NCBI RefSeq assembly: GCF_003610375.1
Contig: NZ_RAPZ01000011.1
Span: 310,001-374,000 of the forward strand
DNA length: 64,000 nucleotides
Direction: 5' to 3'
Source: Sphingomonas sp. PP-CC-1A-547
Lineage (GTDB): Bacteria > Pseudomonadota > Alphaproteobacteria > Sphingomonadales > Sphingomonadaceae
Shown here: positions 27,996 to 37,238 of the stretch, piece by piece
Layout of the letters: every line of letters starts with the position of its first letter
Numbering within the stretch: the first letter of the stretch is position 1
The notes under the pieces: generated by a model
The model's database searches: none
The model's input: only the letters and a program-made list of their open reading frames with translations
What the model was told of the DNA's origin: nothing
Made by a program: the position numbers and the translations under genes

Positions 27996-28073
27996 TTCTC
28001 CTGCGAACGCAGGAGCCCAGGATCACGCAAACCGCCGCCCGTTACCCTGGACTCCTGCATTCGCAGGAGAACG
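27996..28073. repeat. Paired palindromic repeat, family D (CTGCGAACGCAG type)
   Basis: ggttctcctgcgaacgcagg with agcccagg on the left and ccctggactcctgcattcgc with aggagaac on the right, inverted around about 25 nt. It lies between the divergent M1 peptidase and lon genes, upstream of the lon promoter. Confidence 0.82.
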
Positions 28074-28119
28074 GATGGGCCCGGCCACCACGCCAAAACC
28101 CCTAACCACCGCCAACCAA

Positions 28120-28149
28120 TTGATGGACGGTTCATCCTCACCATATAAG
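28120..28149 (+). promoter_or_regulatory. Putative lon promoter
   Basis: TTGATG (28120-28125), an 18-bp spacer and TATAAG (28144-28149), 41 bp before the lon start. It looks like a vegetative sigma-70 promoter; I see no clear CTTG...CYTAT heat-shock element. Confidence 0.55.
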
Positions 28150-28190
28150 CTGTAGATTATGCCCCCATGCAGGCACCCACCGGAGCGTTC

Positions 28191-30584
<2,394 letters not shown>

Positions 30585-30623
30585 TCCATGTTTGGATCGT
30601 AAGCGACAATACGGCGGTTTCGT

Positions 30624-30652
30624 TTGACAGCAGACGGGGCCGCCGCATTATT
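30624..30652 (+). promoter_or_regulatory. Putative hupB promoter
   Basis: A perfect TTGACA (30624-30629), a 17-bp spacer and ATTATT (30647-30652), 61 bp before the HU start codon. Confidence 0.55.
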
Positions 30653-30713
30653 GCGCGCTGATTGCGGTCGCGAGTCCATCGTGGCCGATTCGAGTTTTTT
30701 CCCGGGGGATTAT

Positions 30714-30986
30714 ATGAACAAGCAGGAGCTGATCGCGACGGTTGCCGACACGTCCGGGCTGGTAAAAGCCGACGCGGTCAAGGCGGTCGAGGCGGTGTTC
30801 GACGCGATCGAGGCATCGCTCAAGAAGGGCGACGAGGTTCGCCTGGTCGGTTTCGGCACGTTCTCGATCTCGAAGCGCAAGGCGTCGACCGGCCGCAACC
30901 CCCGCACCGGCGAGCCGATGACGATCAAGGCCTCGACTCAGCCGAAGTTCAAGGCCGGCAAGGGCCTGAAGGACGCGGTCAACTAG
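30714..30986 (+). CDS. hupB: DNA-binding protein HU
   Basis: 90 residues, canonical length. It begins MNKQELIATVADTSGLVKAD and carries the DNA-arm signature GFGTFSISKRKASTGRNPRT followed by the conserved proline region (GEPMTIKAS) and PKFKAGKGLKDAVN. It bends and compacts DNA as a dimer. ATG 30714 follows CGGGGGA at 5 nt. It is the last member of the tig-clpP-clpX-lon-hupB string. Confidence 0.97.
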   Translation: MNKQELIATVADTSGLVKADAVKAVEAVFDAIEASLKKGDEVRLVGFGTFSISKRKASTGRNPRTGEPMTIKASTQPKFKAGKGLKDAVN

Positions 30987-31053
30987 AACCGGTGTCGATA
31001 GGGCTGGACAGGTGGACGGGGTCTGCCTAAAGGCCCGCTTCCGAACGAGTTTC

Positions 31054-31128
31054 GGGCGCGTAGCTCAGTGGTAGAGCACACCCTTCACACGGGTGGGGTC
31101 GCTGGTTCAATCCCAGCCGCGCCCACCA
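31054..31128 (+). tRNA. tRNA-Val(CAC)
   Basis: 75 nt with encoded CCA. Acceptor GGGCGCG (31054-31060) pairs with CGCGCCC (31118-31124). D arm TAGCTCAGTGGTAGAGC. Anticodon arm CACCC-TTCACAC-GGGTG gives anticodon CAC, reading GUG. T arm CTGGTTCAATCCCAG. It lies 67 bp after hupB. Confidence 0.95.
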
Positions 31129-31134
31129 GATTTA

Positions 31135-31171
31135 CGCCGGTTCCTTCGCACGAAGGGGCCGGCGTTGCTGT
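31135..31171 (+). terminator. Possible terminator after tRNA-Val
   Basis: Hairpin CGCCGG-TT-CCTTCG-CA-CGAAGG-GG-CCGGCG (31135-31164), with one internal TT/GG mismatch, followed by TTGCTGTTT, a weak T-rich tract. Confidence 0.5.
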
Positions 31172-31190
31172 TTCTGGCGTTCACTCCGAT

Positions 31191-31307
31191 CTTCTCTCCC
31201 CTCCCTGGAAGGGAGGGGCCGGGGGTGGGTCGGTTTCCGTATCGCCGAACAGTCGCGGCGCGAGCGGGCCTACCCACCCCCAACCCCTCCCTTCCAGGAA
31301 GGGGGGG
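31191..31307. repeat. Paired palindromic repeat, family B
   Basis: cctggaagggaggggcc with gggggtgggtcgg on the left; cctacccacccccaacc with cctcccttccaggaaggg on the right. It closely matches 4003-4127, including the ggtcggtttccg that follows the left core. It fills the gap between tRNA-Val and the TetR gene. Confidence 0.82.
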
Positions 31308-31366
31308 AATTCAGGTTGAACCGAGTGGCAAACCCCAACATGACAGCTTCTTCATTAGGCTGGTTC

Positions 31367-31378
31367 GTTCGATCGAAC
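31367..31378. promoter_or_regulatory. Candidate TetR operator
   Basis: A perfect 12-bp palindrome GTTCGATCGAAC, 12 bp before the GTG start of the TetR gene, flanked by partly matching bases (GTTC before, TAAAC after). TetR-family regulators commonly bind such sites to repress their own operon. Confidence 0.5.
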
Positions 31379-31390
31379 TAAACGCCGCCC

Positions 31391-32029
31391 GTGCTCCAGT
31401 CCCGACTCCTAGACATCGCGATCAGCGAATTCGGCACCAAGGGGCTGGAGGGGGCGAGCACGCGCGGGATCGCCGCCGCTGCGGGCACCGCGATGTCCTC
31501 GATCACCTATCACTACGGCGGCAAGGAGGGCTTGTACCTCGCCGCCGCCGACCGGATCGCCGAGCGCATGACGGCCGTTTTGGGCGACCCGTCCGAGCTG
31601 TCGCATGACGTCGCAGCGGACGACGCCAGCGAAGCGCGCGCCCAGATCCACCGCATCTTCGGCCGACTCGCGGACAAGATGGCCAGCAACGAAAGCGCCG
31701 ACTGGACGCTGTTCGTGCTCCGCGAACAGATGAAGCCGGGCGAGGCGTTCGAGCGGATCTATGGCGGCGTGATGGGCCAGATGGTGCGCAGGCTCAGCGA
31801 CCTTGTCTGCATCGCCACCGGTTGCGCCGAGATCCGCACCGGCAGGATCGCGACGATCACCTTGATGGGGCAGGTCATCACGCTGCGGGCGAACCGCGCG
31901 ACCTGTCTCAAACTGCTTGAGCGCGACACGCTCGAACCCAACGACATCCTCGATATCAAGGCGCGTATCGACGCCAATATCGACGCCATTCTCGATTCGA
32001 TGCGTGCTGAAGAACAGGGCCAGGCATGA
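31391..32029 (+). CDS. TetR/AcrR-family transcriptional repressor
   Basis: 212 residues from GTG 31391. The N-terminal helix-turn-helix is typical: LLDIAISEFGTKGLEGASTR, GIAAAAGTAMSSITYHYGGK and EGLYLAAADRIAERM. The C-terminal ligand domain (LADKMASNESADWTLFVLRE, GVMGQMVRRLSDLVC) resembles the DUF1956/CecR group. Its stop overlaps the emrA start by ATGA, so it is the first gene of the efflux operon and most likely its repressor. The palindrome at 31367 is the obvious operator. Confidence 0.9.
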   Translation: MLQSRLLDIAISEFGTKGLEGASTRGIAAAAGTAMSSITYHYGGKEGLYLAAADRIAERMTAVLGDPSELSHDVAADDASEARAQIHRIFGRLADKMASNESADWTLFVLREQMKPGEAFERIYGGVMGQMVRRLSDLVCIATGCAEIRTGRIATITLMGQVITLRANRATCLKLLERDTLEPNDILDIKARIDANIDAILDSMRAEEQGQA

Positions 32030-33204
32030 CCGACCAGAACACTCATTCCGACACCGACCACGACGAGGATCGCAAGGACGATCCGAACGGCGAGGACCAG
32101 CAGTCCGATAACGACCAGCAGGGCGACTCCGACGAGGACAAGGCCGACGGCGACGACAAGAAGCCGTCGGTCTTCAAGAAGCCGCTCTTCTGGATCATCC
32201 TCGTCATCGTCGTCGGCGGGCTGATCATCGGCGGCGTGCTTTACTGGCTTTACGCGCGCCAGTTCGAGTCGACCGACGACGCGTTCGTCGACACGCACAT
32301 CGTCCGTCTCGCGCCACAGGTCGCGGGCACGCTGGTGCAGGTCGCCGACATCGACAACCGCCACGTCGAGGCGGGCCGCCTGCTCGCGGTCATCAAGGCA
32401 TCGGGGCGCGATGCGCAGGTCGCCGAGGCGCAGGCAAACGAATCGCAGGCCCGCGCGCAGTTCGCGCAGGCGCAGGCGCAGGTCACCGCCGCCGAGGCGC
32501 AACGCCAGCAGGCCGCTGCACAGGCGCGCGTCCCAATGGCCGCCGCGGTAAAGGCTCAGCAGGATCTCGCGCGCTACGAGGCGTTGCTGCGGCTCGATCC
32601 GAGCGCGGTCGCCGGTCAACAGCTCGATCAGGCGCGCGCCACCGCTCGCCAGACCGCCGCCGATGCCGCCGCCGCCCGCGAGCAGATCGATACCGCCACC
32701 GCGCAGATCAGCGTCGCCAGGAAGCAGGTCGGTGCGGCCAAGTCGGTGATCGACGCCCGTCGCGCGCAGGTCGACCAGGCCAACGTCACGATCGGCGATC
32801 TCCGCCTGACCGCGCCGGTCGCAGGCCAGGTCGTCAATCGCTCGGTCAACGTCGGCTCCTATGTCGCGCCCGGCACGCAGCTGATGGCGATCGTGCCCGA
32901 CACAATGTGGGTGACGGCCAACTTCAAGGAAACGCAGCTCACGCTGATGAAGATTGGCCAGCCCGTCGAGATCCATGTCGACGCGTATCCCGGCGTCGAT
33001 TTCAAGGGTCATGTCGACTCGATCCAGCGCGGCGCCGGCCAGGCGTTCGCCCTGCTGCCCCCGCAAAACGCGACCGGCAATTACGTGAAGGTCGTCCAGC
33101 GCGTCCCCGTCCGTATCGTGTTTGACGCGAAGAACGGCCCCGATCCGAAGCGCTATCCGATCGGCCCCGGCATGTCGGTGGTGCCGACCGTCAAGGTCCG
33201 CTGA
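32026..33204 (+). CDS. emrA: EmrA-type membrane-fusion protein of a multidrug efflux pump
   Basis: 392 residues. The first 45 residues are highly acidic and hydrophilic (Asp/Glu/Gln rich), then one membrane helix (FWIILVIVVGGLIIGGVLYW). Barrel-sandwich and hairpin domains follow: FESTDDAFVDTHIVRLAPQV, a long coiled coil rich in Ala and Gln (about residues 125-245), then NVTIGDLRLTAPVAGQVVNR and a beta-barrel region ending MSVVPTVKVR. HlyD/EmrA family: it links the inner-membrane pump to the outer-membrane channel. Overlaps the TetR gene by 4 nt; emrB starts 1 nt after its stop. Confidence 0.92.
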   Translation: MTDQNTHSDTDHDEDRKDDPNGEDQQSDNDQQGDSDEDKADGDDKKPSVFKKPLFWIILVIVVGGLIIGGVLYWLYARQFESTDDAFVDTHIVRLAPQVAGTLVQVADIDNRHVEAGRLLAVIKASGRDAQVAEAQANESQARAQFAQAQAQVTAAEAQRQQAAAQARVPMAAAVKAQQDLARYEALLRLDPSAVAGQQLDQARATARQTAADAAAAREQIDTATAQISVARKQVGAAKSVIDARRAQVDQANVTIGDLRLTAPVAGQVVNRSVNVGSYVAPGTQLMAIVPDTMWVTANFKETQLTLMKIGQPVEIHVDAYPGVDFKGHVDSIQRGAGQAFALLPPQNATGNYVKVVQRVPVRIVFDAKNGPDPKRYPIGPGMSVVPTVKVR

Positions 33205-33205
33205 G

Positions 33206-34822
33206 GTGGCGAAAGCTCCTGCAAAAGCCGATGCGGGGGGCGGTCATACCTGGTCGCCAAGCCGGTCGGCGGCGGGCAAGTACAGCCCGTGGCTGATCGT
33301 CGCGATCATTTCGATCCCGACCTTCATGGAGGTGCTCGACACCTCGATCGCCAACGTCGCGCTCGATCACATCTCGGGCGGGCTGTCGATCACCACCGAC
33401 CAGGCGACCTGGGTGCTGACCAGCTACCTCGTCGCCAACGCGATCGTCATCCCGATCTCGGGCTGGCTCAGCGACGCGATTGGCCGAAAACGCTATTTCC
33501 TGCTGTCGATCGCCCTGTTCACGCTCGCGTCGCTCATGTGTGGCCTGGCGCCCAATATCGCCACGCTTGTCGTCGCCCGCGTGCTGCAAGGCATAGGCGG
33601 CGGCGGCCTGGCGCCGGTCGAGCAGTCGATCCTCGCCGACACCTTCCCGCCGAAACAACGCGGGATGGCGTTCGCCGCGTTCGCGATCGTCGTCGTCGTC
33701 GGGCCCGTGCTCGGGCCGACGCTCGGCGGCTATATCGTCGAATATTCGAGCTGGCACTGGGTGTTCCTGATCAACGTGCCGGTCGGCATCGCCGCCTGGT
33801 TCCTGGTCGAGACGTTCGTCGACGAGCCGGACCAGGTGAAGAAGGACCGCGACGAGCGCTTCAAGAACGGCCTGACGATCGACTATGTCGGCGTCGCACT
33901 GGTCGCGCTCGGGCTCGGCTTCCTCGAACTCACCTTCGATCGCGGCGAGCGCGAGGACTGGTTTTCGAGCGGTTTCATTGTGATGTCGGCGATCATCGCC
34001 GCGGTATCGCTGGTCACGCTCGTCATCTGGGAGCTCAACCACAAGGACCCGGTGATCGACCTCAAGCTGATGAAGAACCGCAACTTCGCGCTGACGATCG
34101 GCGTCATGGGCGTCACCGGCATGATCCTGTTCGGCACCACGCAGCTCATTCCGCAGATGCTGCAACAGGTGCTCGGCTACAGTTCGCTCGACGCCGGCCT
34201 CGCGCTGACCGCCGGCGGTCTGGCGACGCTTGTCATGGTGCCGTTCGCGGGGCGGTTGAGCGGGCTGGTCGACGTCCGCTTCCTCCTGTTCCCGGCGTTG
34301 CTGGTGCAGGCGTTCGCGCTGTGGAACATGAGCCACCTGACCGCCGACATCGCGTTCTCCGATGCGGCGTTTGCGCGGCTGTTCCAGGCGATGGCGCTGC
34401 CGTTCCTGTTCGTGCCGATCAACGCGATCGCCTATGTCGGGCTCAAGCAGACGCAGACCGCACAGGCATCGAGCCTGCTCAACGTCTCGCGCAATCTCGG
34501 CGGCACGATCGGCATCTGCTTCGCACAGACGCAGCTCGCGGGCGGGTTGCAGCGGCATCAGTCGGAACTGACGCAGACGCTCAACCCGCTCGATCCGAAC
34601 TACAACGACTGGATACAGAAGGCGACGAGCGTGTTCGGCGGGCAGGGCGATTCGACGACTCCCTTGGCCGTTCTCTACAGCCAGATGCAGCGGCAGGCGA
34701 CGATGCTCGCGTTCCTCGACGTGTTCCGCGCGATGATGGTGGTCGTGCTGGTCGTCGCACCACTGGTTCTATTCATGCGCTCCGGCAAGACCGGCGGCGC
34801 CCCCTCGGGAGGGATGCATTGA
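33206..34822 (+). CDS. emrB: EmrB-type 14-TM MFS drug exporter (DHA2 family)
   Basis: 538 residues from GTG 33206, one base after the emrA stop. About 14 hydrophobic segments. DHA2 motifs: FMEVLDTSIANVALDHISGG (motif D1), WVLTSYLVANAIVIPISGWL with SDAIGRKR (motif A), and VGPVLGPTLGGYIVEYSSWH (motif C, antiporter signature). It pumps hydrophobic drugs or uncouplers out using the proton gradient. The frame is open upstream into emrA, but the GTG keeps the usual N terminus. The stop overlaps the next start by one base (TGATG). Confidence 0.93.
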   Translation: MAKAPAKADAGGGHTWSPSRSAAGKYSPWLIVAIISIPTFMEVLDTSIANVALDHISGGLSITTDQATWVLTSYLVANAIVIPISGWLSDAIGRKRYFLLSIALFTLASLMCGLAPNIATLVVARVLQGIGGGGLAPVEQSILADTFPPKQRGMAFAAFAIVVVVGPVLGPTLGGYIVEYSSWHWVFLINVPVGIAAWFLVETFVDEPDQVKKDRDERFKNGLTIDYVGVALVALGLGFLELTFDRGEREDWFSSGFIVMSAIIAAVSLVTLVIWELNHKDPVIDLKLMKNRNFALTIGVMGVTGMILFGTTQLIPQMLQQVLGYSSLDAGLALTAGGLATLVMVPFAGRLSGLVDVRFLLFPALLVQAFALWNMSHLTADIAFSDAAFARLFQAMALPFLFVPINAIAYVGLKQTQTAQASSLLNVSRNLGGTIGICFAQTQLAGGLQRHQSELTQTLNPLDPNYNDWIQKATSVFGGQGDSTTPLAVLYSQMQRQATMLAFLDVFRAMMVVVLVVAPLVLFMRSGKTGGAPSGGMH

Positions 34823-36285
34823 TGCGTGCGCGGTTCATGGTGGTTGCGGTTGCGGCCCTGCTCGCGGGGTGCACCGTCGGCCCGAATTACACGCCGCCGG
34901 AGATGGCGGTGCCGCCGGCGTTCGTCGGTCCGCAAGCGAGCGTCGGTACTTCGGTTGAGCCGGCCCGCTGGTGGTCGGCGTTCGGCGATCCGCAACTCAA
35001 CGGCCTCGTCGAGCGCGCGCTGAAGGGCAATCCCGACATCGCGATCGCCGCCTCGCGCGTGCGCCAGGCACGGTTGCAGGAGATCGTCGCGCGATCGCAA
35101 GGGTTGCCGAGCGTCAACGCCAGCGCCAGCCCAAGCCACATCGAGTTCAGCAAGAACGCCGGCCTTTCGTCGATCGCACGCGCGTTCAGCGGTGGCACGG
35201 GGGCAGGCGGCACCGGCTCGACCGGCGGCATCGCGCTTCCCGGCAGCGGGATCACGACCTATTCGGTCGGGTTCGACGCAAGCTGGGAGCTCGACCTGTT
35301 CGGCGGCGTCCGGCGCAGCACCGAGGGCGCGCGGGCGCGGACGGAAGCGGCGGTCTGGTCGAAGCGCGATGCCGCGGTGACTTTAGCCGCGGAAGTCGCG
35401 CAGGCCTATTTCGCGCTCCGGCTCGACCAGGCGCAGATTGCGACGATCGAGGGCGAGATCGTCCGCCAGCGTCGTGCGCTCGAAATCGCGGGCAACACCG
35501 CCAAGGTGGGCCTCGTTCCGCCGATCGACGTCACCCGCCAGCGCGCCTCGATCACATCCACGGAAGCGCGCGCCGAACCGGTCCGTGCCGATGTCGATGT
35601 CCGGATGCACGCGCTCGCGATTCTGCTTGGCGAGCCGCCCGCGACGCTGATGTCCGAACTCGCCACGCCTTCGACCGCACCGCTCGGCGTACCGACTATC
35701 CCTGCCGGTTTGCCGTCGGAGCTGTTGCGTCGTCGTCCGGACGTGCGTGCGGCCGAGCGCGATCTGGCGGCGTCGACCGCGGATATCGGCGTGGCGGTGG
35801 CGGATATGTATCCGAAGTTCAGCCTCACCGGCATGAGCCAGCTGATCTCCACCGCGCTCGGCAATCTGTTCTCGGGTGACAGCCTCCAGCTGACCGCCTC
35901 CGGGGCGGCGCAGTTTCCGCTGCTCGACTGGGGCCGGCGGAAGTCGACCGTGAAGTCGCGCGAGGAGGACCGCGAGCAGGCGTATCTCCGCTATCGCTCG
36001 ACCGTGCTGCAGGCGCTGCGCGACGTCGAGGATCCGCTCGCACAGATCGCTGCCGAGCGGAGGCGGAACGCGGCGTTGCAGCGCGCGGTGGTCGATGCGC
36101 AGAGCAGCGCGAAGGCGGCGGAGTCGCAGTACCGGACCGGCTTCGTGGCCCAGACGACGCTGCTGAACGCGGAGACGGACGTGCTGACCGCGCGCGAACA
36201 GCTGGTGTCGAGCGACGCGCAGTTGCGGCAGCTGACGGTGGCGCTGTTCAAGGCGCTGGGGGGCGGTTGGGAGCAGGCGGAATAG
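34822..36285 (+). CDS. Outer-membrane efflux lipoprotein (NodT/OprM family)
   Basis: 487 residues. Signal and lipobox VAVAALLAGCTVGPNYTPPE place the lipidated cysteine at about C17; WWSAFGDPQLNGLVERALKG is typical of the RND/MFS outer-membrane factor family, as are FDASWELDLFGGVRRS, RRRPDVRAAERDLAASTADI and GVAVADMYPKFSLTG. It forms the trimeric TolC-like channel for EmrAB. The ATG overlaps the emrB stop by one base. Last gene of the operon; a 57-bp near-perfect palindrome starting 39 bp downstream may end transcription. Confidence 0.93.
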   Translation: MRARFMVVAVAALLAGCTVGPNYTPPEMAVPPAFVGPQASVGTSVEPARWWSAFGDPQLNGLVERALKGNPDIAIAASRVRQARLQEIVARSQGLPSVNASASPSHIEFSKNAGLSSIARAFSGGTGAGGTGSTGGIALPGSGITTYSVGFDASWELDLFGGVRRSTEGARARTEAAVWSKRDAAVTLAAEVAQAYFALRLDQAQIATIEGEIVRQRRALEIAGNTAKVGLVPPIDVTRQRASITSTEARAEPVRADVDVRMHALAILLGEPPATLMSELATPSTAPLGVPTIPAGLPSELLRRRPDVRAAERDLAASTADIGVAVADMYPKFSLTGMSQLISTALGNLFSGDSLQLTASGAAQFPLLDWGRRKSTVKSREEDREQAYLRYRSTVLQALRDVEDPLAQIAAERRRNAALQRAVVDAQSSAKAAESQYRTGFVAQTTLLNAETDVLTAREQLVSSDAQLRQLTVALFKALGGGWEQAE

Positions 36286-36323
36286 GGGCGCGCGCTTCAA
36301 TACATCCGTCACCTGAACCTACT

Positions 36324-36380
36324 TTGTTCTCCCGCGAAGGCGGGAGCCCAGTCTGGGCTCCCGCCTTCGCGGGAGAACAA
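36324..36380. repeat. Near-perfect 57-bp palindrome, family D
   Basis: The left arm 36324-36351 and the right arm 36353-36380 are exact inverted copies of 28 bp around a single T. It is the most symmetrical repeat in the window and sits just after the efflux operon, where it could act as terminator and processing block. Together with the next repeat it fills the 308-bp gap 36286-36593. Confidence 0.92.
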
Positions 36381-36411
36381 GTTAGTTGGTGGGGTTCGTC
36401 CATTCCTCAGC

Positions 36412-36520
36412 CACCACCCCGGCGAAGGCCGGGGGCCAGTTGGGGGACGTTGCCAACGGTAGACGCCGCTTCGTTACCTCGACCTTGCCACCTGGGCCCC
36501 GGCCTTCGCCGGGGTGGCGG
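36412..36520. repeat. Paired palindromic repeat, family C
   Basis: caccccggcgaaggccgg with gggccagttggggg on the left; ccacctgggccccggcc with ttcgccggggtggcgg on the right, as in 7577 and 16796. Confidence 0.82.
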
Positions 36521-36593
36521 TCTTTTTTGGAGACGGTTGCTCCAAGCGAGCAGTCGTTCAATCAAAATGGGCGGCCAAACGACCGCCCAAAAA

Positions 36594-36929
36594 TCACTTC
36601 TTCTTGTTCTTCCGCGCCGCATACTTAGCGTCACGAATCGCCTTCTTCTCGGCGTCGGTCAATTCGACCTTAGCCTCGGCCTCGCGCTTCTTAGCAGCAG
36701 CAGCCTCAGCTTCAGCCTTCTTCGCAGCCTTCGCCTCGTCCTCTGCCGCACGCTTCGCAGCGCGCTTCTCGCGCTCGGCCAATTCCTTGGCCTCGCGCGC
36801 GGCAAGGCGCTCGGCTACGACGGCTTCGTCGATCGGCGGCTTGGCACGCAGCGCTTCGAGCGCCTTCTGCTTGGCGGCGGCTGCGCTGCTCGTGCGGTCC
36901 TGGAAACTGGGGTCCTTGAAAGAGGCCAT
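36594..36929 (-). CDS. DUF6481-like Lys/Ala/Glu-rich protein
   Basis: 111 residues from ATG 36929. It begins MASFKDPSFQDRTSSAAAAK, then AKPPIDEAVVAERLAAREAK and a continuous Ala/Lys/Glu/Arg helix to about residue 90, ending AIRDAKYAARKNKKK. It looks like one long charged helix with a very basic tail. A similar small protein is common in sphingomonads; its function is not known to me, and nucleic-acid binding is only a guess. The frame is open upstream, but only this start gives the conserved N terminus. Confidence 0.75.
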   Translation of the reverse strand: MASFKDPSFQDRTSSAAAAKQKALEALRAKPPIDEAVVAERLAAREAKELAEREKRAAKRAAEDEAKAAKKAEAEAAAAKKREAEAKVELTDAEKKAIRDAKYAARKNKKK

Positions 36930-37090
36930 TGTCGTCGAATAATCCTGTAATGATGGTCCACCCGCCCGAACGCAGGGATGCGCCGGCAGTGACTCTGGCA
37001 GCGCCTGTAAATCATCGCGCGCCGGATCGGAAGAGATGTGTTCGATAGCGCGGTTTTCAACCCCGTGCGTCAGTAGCACCCCAATCGACA

Positions 37091-37150
37091 GTCATCGAAC
37101 CGTCATATCATAGTCATGCAGGCGTCATCGAAATCGCATCGCGGCGTCAT
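37091..37150 (+). promoter_or_regulatory. PhoB-box-like array of 11-bp direct repeats
   Basis: GTCAT occurs at 37091, 37102, 37113, 37124 and 37146. The slot at 37135 reads CGCAT, and GTCAG at 37069 also keeps the 11-bp phase. PhoB binds direct repeats of 11 bp with a TGTCA/GTCAT core, one dimer per two repeats, so this could hold three dimers. The last unit ends 88 bp before the ATG of the lipoprotein gene at 37239. A -10 candidate is not obvious (cctaac near 37159). The 309-bp stretch 36930-37238 has no gene. Confidence 0.75.
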
Positions 37151-37238
37151 CTGGCCAGCCTAACCGCCATGTCACGGTCGGCAGGGGGGAGCCTGGGTCG
37201 ATCCGAACAATCAACGGTACGACTCGGGAGTCCTTCGC

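Noticed and set aside
33289..34821. Long alternative frame upstream of the NodT-type gene
   Set aside because: It is the emrB coding region read in another frame; the real outer-membrane gene starts at 34822.
31054..36285. Genomic island inserted at tRNA-Val carrying the efflux operon
   Set aside because: No integrase, no direct repeat of the tRNA 3' end, and base composition does not differ visibly from neighbours.
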